Counted from the first letter of the stretch, positions 53,361-62,849 are shown. The stretch is DNA of 64,000 nucleotides from Sphingomonas cavernae (GCF_003590775.1 NZ_QYUM01000003.1:1304501-1368500); one strand, 5' to 3'. Numbers and translations are program-made. Notes: a model not told the origin generated them from the letters alone.

Positions 53361-54484
53361 CACGCGACCTCCTCCTGATCGGCACCGAGCACGGGGGCGG
53401 GGGAGGCGAGCCGGACGGGCGAGGCGCTCATGCGATAGGGCACCGTCGGATGTGCGACGCCCTCCAGCGTCTGGAAATAGCCGCGATGCCGGTACTGCGG
53501 ATTGTCGGGCAGATCGGCCGCAGTGTTCACCTGCACCAGCGCGACGCCCAGCTTCTGTGCCGCTTCGGCCACGGCGTCCTTTTCCTGCGTCACGATCCAG
53601 CCGGTGAAGCCGGCGCGGAATTCGGCGACGCGGTCCGCAGTGCAGTGGAATTCCAGCCAGTCCGCGGGAAAGGCGGTGGTCCAGTCGGGGTTGCCCATCA
53701 ATTGGCACAGCCCCGTCCAGTGCGCGCGTGTGGTCATGACGAGGAATACATGACCGTCCTTGCATGCGAAGGTCGCGCCCGGTCCGCCCATGTCGTAGCG
53801 TGCCCGTTCGGGCCCGGCATCCGCTTCGCCCGCAAGAATTCGGCCCAGCACGCAGTCGGCGCGCGACAACTGGACCGCAATTTCGCTGATATCGATGAAC
53901 TGGCCTTTGCCGGTCTGCCGCTTGCGCCAGAGCGAGGCGGCGACGCACAGCGCGGCCTCGAGCCCAGCCTCATAATCGCTCATGAAGCGGCCCGCGCCCT
54001 TCAGCGGCGGCTTGTCGGCAGGTGTTTCGCTCGGCGTATGATAGCCCCACCCGCCCGCATTCATGACGTTGAGTGGTCGCGCAATCTGCCATTCGGCGGG
54101 CGCCTCCTGGCCAAAAGGCGTAATCGCGCAGTGGACGAGATGAGCGTGCCTGGCCGCCACTTGTTCGCGGTTCAGTCCATGCGCCTCGGCCCAGATCGGC
54201 GCGTGATCGTCGATCAGCGCGTCGGCCTTCGCGAGCAGCCGATCGAGCACCGCGCGGTCCGTCGCTTGCTCAAGGTCGAGCACCACCGACTTCTTGTTGG
54301 TGTGCAGATATTTGAACAATGTGCTTTCGCCGCGCACGAAGGGGCCCATGACGCGCGTCGGCGCACCGCCGGGGCGCTCGATCTTGATCACCTCCGCGCC
54401 GAAATCGGCGAGCAGTTTTGACGCATATTCGCCCGCAACCCGCTCGGCGATTTCGACGATTTTCAGCCCGATAAGCGCGGTCAT
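53360..54484 (-). CDS. CaiB/BaiF (family III) CoA-transferase
   Basis: 374-residue family III CoA-transferase with AGEYASKLLADFGAEVIKIE, predicted catalytic Asp170 in FMSDYEAG and GKGQFIDIS. Only distantly similar to its partner at 52152, so the pair is not a recent duplication; heterodimeric transferases such as benzylsuccinate CoA-transferase are encoded this way. Start ATG 54484, 6 bases after the Rieske gene's stop, so Rieske and both transferases share a transcript. Confidence 0.88.
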   Translation of the reverse strand: MTALIGLKIVEIAERVAGEYASKLLADFGAEVIKIERPGGAPTRVMGPFVRGESTLFKYLHTNKKSVVLDLEQATDRAVLDRLLAKADALIDDHAPIWAEAHGLNREQVAARHAHLVHCAITPFGQEAPAEWQIARPLNVMNAGGWGYHTPSETPADKPPLKGAGRFMSDYEAGLEAALCVAASLWRKRQTGKGQFIDISEIAVQLSRADCVLGRILAGEADAGPERARYDMGGPGATFACKDGHVFLVMTTRAHWTGLCQLMGNPDWTTAFPADWLEFHCTADRVAEFRAGFTGWIVTQEKDAVAEAAQKLGVALVQVNTAADLPDNPQYRHRGYFQTLEGVAHPTVPYRMSASPVRLASPAPVLGADQEEVA

Positions 54485-54490
54485 CGTGGT

Positions 54491-55912
54491 TCAGCGCTTC
54501 ACCGCCGAACCGGGTTTCAACGGCTCCATCGCCATATATTTGTCCACCGCGCGCTCGAAATGGCGGATGCGGATTTCCTGATAATTGCCGAGCGTCAGGC
54601 CGCGCTTGGCGCTGGCCTCTATGCCCTCCTGCTGCAGGAAGAGGTTGTCGGTGTCCTGATCGAGGATCTTGCCGAAGCCCGGATCCATGCCCTCGGCCTC
54701 GGTGAAGGACCGCTCGTCGCTCAGGATCACCACTTCCGCGGGATCGGGGCGCCTGCCGTCCCTGGGCACTGGGCGCAGGAACATCACTTCGTAGATGCAG
54801 CGCCGGTGGTTCCGCGGATCGGGGCGAAAGCGGTAGACCATCGGCAGCGATATGCCGGGGAAGAGGTAGCAACTCGGGAAGATCGTGTAGGAAAAACAGT
54901 CGAGCATTTCGGAGTCCGACACCGACGAGAGGTCGCTGCCCGTTCCCTGCTCGAACATGCCGCGGAACATGTCGGCCATGGCCTGCCGCGCGGTGCCGTT
55001 GCCCACGCTGGGGCGATCGTCCGACAGCATCGTGCCGTCGCCAACGGTGAACTGGTCGAGAATGTCCTGCTCGCTATACTTGCCCTCCAGATGCGGACTG
55101 GCGACGCCCAGCGGCGAGATGAAGCGGTTCACATGCTCGCCATAGACATCATATTGCGAATTGGCGTCGGCATTGGACGGTGCGACCTGCGGGTGCGTCA
55201 CGATCACGTGATAGGCCTCCATGAAGGCCTCGACGGTCAGCTTCCAGTTGGCGGGAAAGCTCTTCTGGACATGGACGTGGACATAGCGGTCCTCGAGCCT
55301 CCATTCCCTGATGTGCGCGAGCGCCTGCGGACCGATATAGTCCTCGAGCGAGGGGGCGTCGGGATCCATGTTGATCCAGACGAAGCCGCCGAGCAGCGCG
55401 ACGCGCGCCTCGGGCAGGCTGAACTTTTTCTTGTCGACGTGCGGGAAATCCCAGGGGCAGGTCATCTGCTTTAGCGTGCCGTCGACATTCCAGCTCCAGC
55501 CGTGGAAGCTGCACTTGAATTCGCTCGCGCCGCCCTCGCTCCCCGACGCGCGCAGCTTGGTGCCGCGGTGGAGGCAGGCATTGTAATAGGCGCGGATGTC
55601 GTTTTCCGCGACGCGCGTGATGATGAAGCTGTATTGGCCGATGTCATAGACGTGATAGTCGCCGACTTCGGGGATATGCTCTTCGCGGCAGGCGAACTGC
55701 CAGGTCCGCGTCCACAGCCGTTCGAACTCGCCGTCCGCATATTCGGCCGAAACGTAGCGATCGGTCGAAACGTCCTCGCTGCCCAGAAACTCGTAGGATT
55801 CGGAACGCACCCAGCCGGGCGCGGCAACCTTGTCGCGCTCGATGATATCCTGCGTGCTGATCGCCGGGCAACGCGCCTCTCCGGGCTGAAGCTTGCCGGT
55901 GTCAATGTTCAT
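54491..55912 (-). CDS. Rieske non-heme iron oxygenase, alpha subunit
   Basis: 473 residues. Rieske ligands Cys113-x-His115 and Cys134-x2-His137; catalytic iron ligands His235 and His240, with Glu232 at the bridging position (EAYHVIVTH). A roughly 30-residue N-terminal extension precedes the Rieske domain. ATG 55912 lies 11 bases inside the upstream amidohydrolase gene and has GGAGACC before it. Single-subunit type without beta partner. Shares an operon with two CoA-transferases, suggesting that it works on an acid or its CoA ester. Confidence 0.92.
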   Translation of the reverse strand: MNIDTGKLQPGEARCPAISTQDIIERDKVAAPGWVRSESYEFLGSEDVSTDRYVSAEYADGEFERLWTRTWQFACREEHIPEVGDYHVYDIGQYSFIITRVAENDIRAYYNACLHRGTKLRASGSEGGASEFKCSFHGWSWNVDGTLKQMTCPWDFPHVDKKKFSLPEARVALLGGFVWINMDPDAPSLEDYIGPQALAHIREWRLEDRYVHVHVQKSFPANWKLTVEAFMEAYHVIVTHPQVAPSNADANSQYDVYGEHVNRFISPLGVASPHLEGKYSEQDILDQFTVGDGTMLSDDRPSVGNGTARQAMADMFRGMFEQGTGSDLSSVSDSEMLDCFSYTIFPSCYLFPGISLPMVYRFRPDPRNHRRCIYEVMFLRPVPRDGRRPDPAEVVILSDERSFTEAEGMDPGFGKILDQDTDNLFLQQEGIEASAKRGLTLGNYQEIRIRHFERAVDKYMAMEPLKPGSAVKR

Positions 55913-57182
55913 GGGTGGTCTCCGCAAGTGTGAGGGCGGGTGCGATGCTGTGGATCGCGCCGTCCTTCATGACCATTGCCAGTCTGGCCCTGTCGGTCAT
56001 GATCGTGATGTCTTCGAGAGGATTGCCGTCGATGAGCAGCATGTCCGCGAGCATGCCCGGCTCCAGCGTGCCAAGATCCCCCTCATCGCGCATCGCCAGC
56101 CCGCCATTGCGCGTCGCGCAGATCAGCGCGTCCGCTGGCGAATAGCCGTAATAGTCGACGAAGAATTTGAGATCGCGCGCATTGGTGCCCTGACGGCTCC
56201 AGGCAAAACCGTAGTCGCCGCCGATCAGGTGCCGAATGCCGCGCTTCCTTAGCTCGGTGTGGGTCTTCACCGATTCATCGAGCAGACCGGGAATGCCCAT
56301 ATAGCCGCCGATTTCCGGCGTCAGACCGTTCGCCGACGCTTCGCCGCTGACGATGGTGTGGAACAGGCTGACCGTGGGTACGACGAACATGCGGTCCTTC
56401 GCCGCTTCCATCATGTCGAGCAGCTCTTCATCGGCATATTCGACATGGAACAGGCCGTCGACGCCCGCCTCGAGGCACGCCTTGGAGCCGCCGATCGAGC
56501 GCGTGTGCGCATTGACCTTGCGGCCATAGGCGTGCGCGGTTTCGACCGCCATGCGGATTTCCGCGAGGCTCATCGGCGTCGTGTGCGCGGGCGTGTTCGG
56601 ATAGAAAGGGTCGCCCGAGACGTCGAGCTTGATATTGTCGCAGCCCTCGCGACAGGCGAAGCGCACCGCCTTGCGCATTTCCTCGGGGCCGTCGACGATC
56701 ACCGACGGGCCGATGCGCGGGTTATGCTCCTTGCTTTCATCACCCATCGCGCCCGTCACGCTGATCTCGAGCGAGCCGGCGCGGATGCGTGGGCCGGGCA
56801 GGCGTCCGGCATTGACCTCATTGCGCACGGCGACACCGAGCCGCAGCTTGGCCTCGGACGCGCCATAGGCACTGGTGAAGCCGGCATCGATCAGCGCCTT
56901 GGCGCCGCGCGCGGCGGCGAAAACCTGTTCTTCGGGGGAGGGGGTGATCAGGTCTTCGGTCGCGGTGACCGCCTCGAAGGAAAGATGCGTATGACCCTCG
57001 GTCATTCCGGGCATGAGGAACCTGCCGTCAGCCTGGATTACCCTGTCGGCGCTCGGGTGCTCGCCAGCGCCCGCGGGCATCACCGCGGCAATGCGATTGC
57101 CGTCGATCAGAACGTCGCCCGCAAAAGGCGCCGCGCCGGTCGCGTCCCAGATAATCGCATTGCAGATAATTGTCGTCGCCAC
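55902..57182 (-). CDS. Metal-dependent amidohydrolase (imidazolonepropionase-like)
   Basis: 426-residue amidohydrolase-superfamily TIM-barrel enzyme. Metal-binding His64-x-His66 (EGHTHLS), later NAHTRSIGG, FHVEYADEE and GGDYGFAW supply further ligands. The DADxx/imidazolonepropionase-like group hydrolyses amides, lactams or cyclic imides, sometimes lactones. GTG 57182 chosen (AGAGG 8 bases before it); GTG 57197 has no site. It overlaps the Rieske gene downstream, so the oxygenase product may be ring-opened hydrolytically. Substrate unknown. Confidence 0.85.
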   Translation of the reverse strand: MATTIICNAIIWDATGAAPFAGDVLIDGNRIAAVMPAGAGEHPSADRVIQADGRFLMPGMTEGHTHLSFEAVTATEDLITPSPEEQVFAAARGAKALIDAGFTSAYGASEAKLRLGVAVRNEVNAGRLPGPRIRAGSLEISVTGAMGDESKEHNPRIGPSVIVDGPEEMRKAVRFACREGCDNIKLDVSGDPFYPNTPAHTTPMSLAEIRMAVETAHAYGRKVNAHTRSIGGSKACLEAGVDGLFHVEYADEELLDMMEAAKDRMFVVPTVSLFHTIVSGEASANGLTPEIGGYMGIPGLLDESVKTHTELRKRGIRHLIGGDYGFAWSRQGTNARDLKFFVDYYGYSPADALICATRNGGLAMRDEGDLGTLEPGMLADMLLIDGNPLEDITIMTDRARLAMVMKDGAIHSIAPALTLAETTHEH

Positions 57183-57277
57183 CGCGCAGCCTCTCACGCT
57201 TTTGTCGGCGCAAGACTAGGCTGATCGACGGTCCAGCCAAATGACTGGCAGGGAATGGGCGGTTTGCTGTGGAGGAT

Positions 57278-57312
57278 AGCAGAAGCGGCGCCCGCCGGAC
57301 GCCGCGGCTGCT
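57278..57312. terminator. GC-rich hairpin after the Rieske gene
   Basis: AGCAG–AA–GCGGCG (57278–57290), loop CCCGCCGGA, CGCCGC–GG–CTGCT (57300–57312): two stacked stems beginning 8 bases beyond the TGA of the minus-strand Rieske gene at 57321. No U-run follows on the minus strand, so it is a terminator-like or transcript-stabilising hairpin at best. Confidence 0.4.
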
Positions 57313-57320
57313 TTCCTCAA

Positions 57321-58724
57321 TCAGAAGCCGAGGTCGAGGATCTTGCCGTCGAAATTGCCGCCCAGCTTCTGATTGGCGGCCGCGAGCTTGTCCTGCGGCA
57401 CACCCTTCAGATAGCCGTCGATGATCCGCTGATAGTTGCTGATCAGCCCCTCGATGTCCTTGGACAGGCGCATGAACTCGAAGCCTTCGGCGTGCATCCC
57501 CTTCTGCTGGAGCGGGATGTTCGAATAGTCCTGACGCGGAATTTCCGGGAACTGGTCGCTGTCATACGGCAGGATAACCGGCTCCATGACCGGCTCGGGC
57601 TCCTCGCCTTCGGGATACATGGTCAGCGACCATAGCTCGAACAGGCAGCTTTCGGGCCCCAGCGGACGAATGCGATAGGACGACATGCTCGAGAAGAAGG
57701 GCAGCAGGAAAAAGTGCGGGAAGATGAATTCGACCGCGTTGATCGGGTCGGATACCGCGACCGCGTTCAGATCGGGCACGGGCTCGCCCTTGGCCTGCAA
57801 CTGCTTGCTGATCTGATCCTGCACGATCCCGTACCACATCGGCACCGCCTGCGCGGGGTCTTCTGGCAGTTCGACATCGAGCAACTGCCCCGCGATCTCC
57901 ACTTCCTTGGGGTGCACCATGCCCGCCATGCCGTCGCTTAGCAGCCCAAGGTGCTTGAACTGCGCCTTGATATTGTCGCGCACGCTGAGATTGGGGTTGA
58001 TCGGGATGCCGATGCCGCCCGTGTCCATGCCGTACATCATGTTGTAGAGCATTGGCGCGGCCTGCTGGAGCTGCGGATGCGTGCGCATGACGTGATAGCC
58101 TTCCATGAAGGCTTCCATGCCCACCTTCCAGTTGGCCGGCAGCACCGTGGCATACCACCATTCAGCACGCAGATTGCCCATGCCATGCGCTTCGAGCCGC
58201 TCCGCCACAGGGCCGATCGATTCCCGGAGCGACGGCGCATTGTCGTCCAGATTGATGAAGGCGCAGCCGCCCCAGGTCTCGACGCGGCAGGCCCGGAGCG
58301 CCAGATCGGCCTCGTCCAGTTGGCCCTCGCTGAACATGTGGCGGCCGTAGACGAAGGTGTTCTTGCCATCCATGTTCCAGCGCCAGCCGTGGAACGGGCA
58401 GATGAAGCCCTTGGTCTTGCAGTTGCCGTGCGCGCCTTCCTCGGTCAGCGGCACCCCGCGGTGACGGCAGGCATTATGGAAGGCCTTCACCCCTTCGGAC
58501 GTGCGGACGACGATCACCGACTTGCCGAGGTTGGAATATTCCACCCAGTCGCCGACATTGGGGATCTGTTCAAGCCGGCAGGCCATCTGCCAGACATGCG
58601 GCCACAGGCGCTCGGTTTCGAGGCGGTAGAATTCCTCGTCATAATAGCGCTTTGAGGGGATCCGCTCAGGATCGGTAATTTCAAAAGGAACCCGTCCGCG
58701 TCCAGCGATCGTGCCGTCTGCCAT
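57321..58724 (-). CDS. Rieske non-heme iron oxygenase, alpha subunit
   Basis: 467 residues. Rieske ligands Cys86-x-His88 and Cys109-x2-His112; iron ligands His211 and His216 with Glu208 bridging (EGYHVMRTH). ATG 58724 (MADGT) has TGAGG upstream; ATG 58736 is an alternative. Third oxygenase of the window, divergent from the [2Fe-2S] ferredoxin and P450 genes, whose ferredoxin may also serve it. Large helical insert after the iron ligands (about 220–290), as in the enzyme at 33334. Substrate unknown. Confidence 0.92.
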   Translation of the reverse strand: MADGTIAGRGRVPFEITDPERIPSKRYYDEEFYRLETERLWPHVWQMACRLEQIPNVGDWVEYSNLGKSVIVVRTSEGVKAFHNACRHRGVPLTEEGAHGNCKTKGFICPFHGWRWNMDGKNTFVYGRHMFSEGQLDEADLALRACRVETWGGCAFINLDDNAPSLRESIGPVAERLEAHGMGNLRAEWWYATVLPANWKVGMEAFMEGYHVMRTHPQLQQAAPMLYNMMYGMDTGGIGIPINPNLSVRDNIKAQFKHLGLLSDGMAGMVHPKEVEIAGQLLDVELPEDPAQAVPMWYGIVQDQISKQLQAKGEPVPDLNAVAVSDPINAVEFIFPHFFLLPFFSSMSSYRIRPLGPESCLFELWSLTMYPEGEEPEPVMEPVILPYDSDQFPEIPRQDYSNIPLQQKGMHAEGFEFMRLSKDIEGLISNYQRIIDGYLKGVPQDKLAAANQKLGGNFDGKILDLGF

Positions 58725-58890
58725 AGCATGCCTCATTCGGTTTTTCTCGTTTGGCTGAGAGTCGTAAAGGCTGGGGGGTGGGGCGCAAGCGAGATCGCGT
58801 GCGGGGCTTCATCCATCGCTGCCTCGATAGTCAAATCAGATCGCCCGTCTGAGCCTTCCGTCAAATCGAGCACTCGTACATTCCTGAGGC

Positions 58891-59220
58891 ATGGTGAAAG
58901 TTACTTTTGTCGAACCGAACGGAACCGAGCGACACGTCTCCAATGCGGAGGAAGGCCAGTCGCTCATGGAAGTGGGCAAGGCCAATGGCATCGATGGCAT
59001 ATTGGCCGATTGCGGCGGCGCCTGTTCGTGCGCGACCTGCCATGTTTTCGTCGATCCGCAATGGTGGGAGAGGGTGGGGCCGCCCGATGAGGTCGAGTTC
59101 GCCATGTTGGACATGGTGGCCGACGTTGCGCAGGACATGAGTCGCCTGTCCTGTCAGGTGAAGATCAACGCACAGTTGGACGGATTGCGCGTGACGGTCG
59201 CACCCGCGTCCGACTTTTAG
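58891..59220 (+). CDS. [2Fe-2S] ferredoxin (adrenodoxin/putidaredoxin type)
   Basis: 109-residue plant/vertebrate-type ferredoxin with ligands Cys41, Cys47, Cys50 and Cys88 (C-x5-C-x2-C...C). Spacing fits the adrenodoxin/putidaredoxin class that serves class I bacterial P450s. It lies 47 bases before the P450 gene. No ferredoxin reductase is encoded nearby, so a general reductase elsewhere must reduce it. ATG 58891 with TGAGGC upstream. Confidence 0.92.
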   Translation: MVKVTFVEPNGTERHVSNAEEGQSLMEVGKANGIDGILADCGGACSCATCHVFVDPQWWERVGPPDEVEFAMLDMVADVAQDMSRLSCQVKINAQLDGLRVTVAPASDF

Positions 59221-59267
59221 TAGCTGGGGCCAGCGTCCCGTTCCGTGTTAGTGAGAGGAGCAATCCG

Positions 59268-60581
59268 ATGACGTCCTGTCCGATGTCGCAAGAGGCCAAG
59301 TGTCCGATGTCGCAAGAGGATCAGGCCCTGCTTGAAAGCGGGTCGATGACCGATCCGATCATTTCCGCGCGGCCGCGGCCCTATTACGCGGCGATGCGCG
59401 AGCATGATCCGGTGCACTGGGACGAGAAGCTGGGGATGTACCTGATCTCGCGCTATCAGGATATCCTTACGATCCAGCAGGATCCGATCACCTTTTCAGT
59501 GAACAAGGGCTATCACACGCAGCAGGCCAAGGGCTTTCAGGAAGAGTTCCAGGACATCCTGAAACGCGATGGCGGCGGCTATTTCCCCGACGCGATCATG
59601 TCGGACCCGCCCTATCATACGCGCATCCGCAAGCTGATGGAAAACGCGTTCACCGCGCACCGGGTGAAGGAGCTTGAGCCGCGCATCACCAAGGTTGTCG
59701 CCGACCTCATCGACAGCATAGCCGACACCGGCGCCGCGGACGCGATCCACGATTTTTCGGTGCCGCTGACCATCCGTATCATCTGCGAACAGCTCGGCCT
59801 CGACTGGGATATCAAGGATCGCATCCAGCGCTGGTCGATCGCGGTCACGGCGCAGATCGGACGGATGCAGGACCGCGAGCAGATGGTCGCGCATGCCCGG
59901 GAAATCTGCGAGCTGCAGCAATATCTCATCGGCAAGATGAAGGAGCGGAAGGACGATCCGCGCGAGGACATGATCTCCGATCTCGTCCATGCGAAGATCC
60001 AGACCGACGATGGCACGGTCGAGACGCTGACCTTCGAGGAAGCCGTGTCGCTCGTCCGCGCTCTGCTGATCGCGGGCAACGAGACCACTGCGACCGCGCT
60101 CGGCAATCTGTTCTACATCCTCGCGACCCAGCCTGAGATCGCGCAACTGCTCAAGGACTCGGTCGATGACGACCGCCTGCTCAATCGCTTCGTCGAAGAG
60201 CTGCTCCGCATCGAGCCGCCAGTGCGCGGGCTTTCGCGGATGACGACCAGGGAGGTTGAGCTCGGCGGCAAGACGCTGCCCGCCGGCGCGCATTTGCTGC
60301 TGATGTACGCCTCGGCGAATGATCAGGCCGATGTGTTTCCCGAACCGCGTAGCTTCGACATCAACCGGCCCAATATCGGGCGGCACGTGTCTTTTGGGGG
60401 CGGCGTGCACCGCTGCGTCGGACTGGCTCTGGCGCGCATGGAGATCAAGGTGGCGGCGCGAGAGATCGTCCGGCGGATGGACAATATCAGGCTCGCTATT
60501 CCGGTTGAGGATATTACCTATCTGCCGACCGTCGCCACCCAGTCGATCGAGCGATTGCCCATCACCTTCACGCGACGATGA
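59268..60581 (+). CDS. Cytochrome P450 monooxygenase
   Basis: 437-residue soluble bacterial P450. Heme Cys383 in FGGGVHRCVG, I-helix AGNETT with Thr273/Thr274, E311-x2-R314 salt bridge. Preceded by its ferredoxin. The N-terminus carries two copies of a CPMSQE octad repeat (residues 4–19) not expected in the fold; a later start cannot be excluded. Likely hydroxylates a terpenoid-, steroid- or alkyl-type compound. ATG 59268 with GAGAGGAGC. The SDR at 60634 may oxidise its alcohol product. Confidence 0.93.
   Translation: MTSCPMSQEAKCPMSQEDQALLESGSMTDPIISARPRPYYAAMREHDPVHWDEKLGMYLISRYQDILTIQQDPITFSVNKGYHTQQAKGFQEEFQDILKRDGGGYFPDAIMSDPPYHTRIRKLMENAFTAHRVKELEPRITKVVADLIDSIADTGAADAIHDFSVPLTIRIICEQLGLDWDIKDRIQRWSIAVTAQIGRMQDREQMVAHAREICELQQYLIGKMKERKDDPREDMISDLVHAKIQTDDGTVETLTFEEAVSLVRALLIAGNETTATALGNLFYILATQPEIAQLLKDSVDDDRLLNRFVEELLRIEPPVRGLSRMTTREVELGGKTLPAGAHLLLMYASANDQADVFPEPRSFDINRPNIGRHVSFGGGVHRCVGLALARMEIKVAAREIVRRMDNIRLAIPVEDITYLPTVATQSIERLPITFTRR
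59277..59319 (+). repeat. 19-base direct repeat in P450 N-terminal coding region
   Basis: TGTCCGATGTCGCAAGAGG occurs at 59277–59295 and 59301–59319, period 24 bases (8 codons), so each copy encodes CPMSQE followed by Ala or Asp. It looks like a recent in-frame duplication and adds two Cys-Pro-Met units ahead of the P450 fold. Confidence 0.85.
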
Positions 60582-60633
60582 CACGCGCCGAAGTGTTGTT
60601 GAAGCAAGTGAATACAAGCCCTTGGAGGGGTGA

Positions 60634-61473
60634 TTGAAGAAAGAACTCGAAGGCAAGGTCGCGGTCGTCACGGGTGGTGCCGGCGGGATTGGCAGGGCGA
60701 CCGCCGAACTGTTTGCGGCCGAAGGCGCAAAGATCGTCATCGCCGATCTGGATATCGAGGCGGGTGAAGCGCTCGCGGCCTCGATGGGCGACGCGGCTGT
60801 TTTTCAGCGTACCGATGTGGCCGACGCAGCGCAGGTGCAGGCGCTCGTGGACAAAGCCGTCGCGCATTTCGGCGGTCTGCACATCATGTTCAACAATGCC
60901 GGCATGTCGTGCGCGCCGTTTCCGCGCTTTCTCGACGACACGCTGGCCGACTTTCAGCGGGTCATGGGCGTCAACCTCTATGGCCCGATGGTCGGAACCC
61001 AGCGCGCTGCGCGGCACATGAAGGATCATGGCGGCGGCGTGATCCTCAACAACGCGTCGATCGCGGGCATGCTCGCCGGTCAGGCGATGATGACGTATCG
61101 CGCGTCGAAGGCGGGGCTTATCCAGTTCAGCAAGTCGGCGGCGATCGACCTTGCCCAATATGGCATTCGCGTGAACTGCCTCGTTCCCGGTCATATCCGC
61201 ACCGAGCTTTCCTCGTTCAGGCAGGCCGACGCCGAGGATGAGGTGGCCGCGCGTGTCGAGGTGGCGGTGAGCGACGTCTATCTCTCGAACCAGCCGCTCA
61301 AGCGCCGTGGCCTGCCGCAGGACGTCGCAGAGGCGGCGCTGTTCCTGGCAAGCGACCGCGCGCGGCAGATCACCGGCATCACGCTGCCGGTGGAAGGCGG
61401 CGTCACCGCGGGCGATCCGGTCAATCACCTGCAGGACATTTTGGAGGCACGCGCCCGGGCTATGTCTGGCTGA
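60634..61473 (+). CDS. SDR family oxidoreductase
   Basis: 279-residue SDR: TGGAGGIG, NNAG, and YRASK catalytic pair, with a C-terminal extension after the FabG-like ITGITLPVEGG. TTG start 60634 preceded by GGAGGGG; the first in-frame ATG would cut into the nucleotide-binding site. It follows the P450 gene by 52 bases and probably oxidises its hydroxylated product to a ketone. A short terminator-like hairpin follows. Confidence 0.87.
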   Translation: MKKELEGKVAVVTGGAGGIGRATAELFAAEGAKIVIADLDIEAGEALAASMGDAAVFQRTDVADAAQVQALVDKAVAHFGGLHIMFNNAGMSCAPFPRFLDDTLADFQRVMGVNLYGPMVGTQRAARHMKDHGGGVILNNASIAGMLAGQAMMTYRASKAGLIQFSKSAAIDLAQYGIRVNCLVPGHIRTELSSFRQADAEDEVAARVEVAVSDVYLSNQPLKRRGLPQDVAEAALFLASDRARQITGITLPVEGGVTAGDPVNHLQDILEARARAMSG

Positions 61474-61484
61474 TCGTGGCTGCG

Positions 61485-61504
61485 TGGCTGGCCATCGCCA
61501 GCCA
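61485..61504. terminator. Stem-loop between convergent SDR and MFS genes
   Basis: TGGCTGGC (61485–61492), loop CATC, GCCAGCCA (61497–61504): an 8-base perfect stem located between the converging stop codons of the SDR (61473) and MFS (61525). No T-run; may terminate in both directions. Confidence 0.5.
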
Positions 61505-61524
61505 GAGCGCCCTGATCAAAACCG

Positions 61525-62778
61525 TCAGTGTGATCGTCGTGTGGCGTCGAAGCGGGGCGCCGGCAAGGTGGCCAGCGCGATGCTGCTTGCGACCATGAAC
61601 ACCATGGACAGCCACAAGAAGGGCCCATAGCTCCCATAGGCGTCAAATATCCGCGATGCGGCAAGCGGCCCGGTTGCCGTCCCGATCGACAGGGCGACCA
61701 GCAAGCCGCCATAGAGCGCCCCGAAATTCTTGAGGCCAAAATGCTTGGTCGTCAGATAGACGATCACGTCGACCTCTGCACCCAGGGTGAGGCCTATCAG
61801 CGCAGCCGCGAGGGCGGCGGAAGCATATCCGTCGCCACCGGCAACGAGCAGCAGGCATGCCGCAACCGGAAGTACGAAGACCGCCGCGCCGACATGAGAT
61901 CCCCGAAAACGATCAAGCAACAGACCCGTGCCCAAACGGCCGAAAATCGAAAAGAACCCGACGAGCGTGGCAATTCCGGCGGCTTCCAGCTTGTCCATAC
62001 CGCGGCCGGTGAGGATTGGCAGGAAATGCACAACGAGCGCGAGGATCGTAAAGGTAAAGAGCAGGCTCGCGAGAAGCAGCCGGAGATAGACCGAGGAACG
62101 AAGCCCTTCTGAAAAGCTGAAGCCAACGGCTTCCGCCATCTCTGGCGCCGGAGCTTCGTCACGTGCTTTTTTGGGCTGCCTGTCGCGCGCGCCGCGGAAG
62201 AAGAGCAGGATGACGGGGAAGGCCACAACCACCCAGACAAGCGCCTGGATGGCCATCGCGGTCTGCCATCCATAGGCCGCGATCAACCTGGTGCCCAGAT
62301 AGGGAAACAGCGCCGCTGCAACGGACGCTCCGCAGAGAGTGACGGCAAATGCCAGTCCCCGCGACGCTTCGAACCGTGTCGCCACTGCGCTTGTCCAGAT
62401 CGTCGCCTGAACGGGGAGCGTAGCGGCGGCCATCACGACCCAAAGCATGTACCAGTTGGCAGCCGCGCCCGTCGCCGTTCCGATCAGGGCAAATGCCGCG
62501 CAGGTCAGCACCACGCCGACAAGGCCCAGTGGGCGCGGACCGATACGGTCGACAAGGAAACCGATCGGAACGCCGAAAACTGCCTGGATCAGCGTGGCGA
62601 TCGTCAGCCCGGCGGTGGTTTGCGTCCGCGTCCAGCCGAATTCGGCGCTGATCGGTTCGATATAGGGGCCAAGACCATAGATATGGATTACGCTGGTGGC
62701 GTAGCCGAGCGCCGCAGCGATGGGCAGCATCGGATAGCGTTGCCATTCGCCAGCCCGGCCGGTTGCGATTGCGGTCAT
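61525..62778 (-). CDS. MFS transporter
   Basis: 417-residue major facilitator permease with 12 hydrophobic segments; loop signature GFLVDRIGPRPLG. Similar in organisation to the MFS protein at 644–1864 and to oxalate/formate- or monocarboxylate-type carriers. ATG 62778 has GGGGGGAAC upstream; the longer frame to 62829 does not. Located 71 bases downstream of the partial CoA-transferase gene on the same strand and possibly co-transcribed. Substrate probably a carboxylic acid of the pathway. Confidence 0.85.
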   Translation of the reverse strand: MTAIATGRAGEWQRYPMLPIAAALGYATSVIHIYGLGPYIEPISAEFGWTRTQTTAGLTIATLIQAVFGVPIGFLVDRIGPRPLGLVGVVLTCAAFALIGTATGAAANWYMLWVVMAAATLPVQATIWTSAVATRFEASRGLAFAVTLCGASVAAALFPYLGTRLIAAYGWQTAMAIQALVWVVVAFPVILLFFRGARDRQPKKARDEAPAPEMAEAVGFSFSEGLRSSVYLRLLLASLLFTFTILALVVHFLPILTGRGMDKLEAAGIATLVGFFSIFGRLGTGLLLDRFRGSHVGAAVFVLPVAACLLLVAGGDGYASAALAAALIGLTLGAEVDVIVYLTTKHFGLKNFGALYGGLLVALSIGTATGPLAASRIFDAYGSYGPFLWLSMVFMVASSIALATLPAPRFDATRRSH

Positions 62779-62849
62779 GTTCCCCCCTTGAGCATCTATC
62801 AAGTTCTGCCACGCGAAACGTGATCGCATCCGGCTACTAGTGCGCCTGT

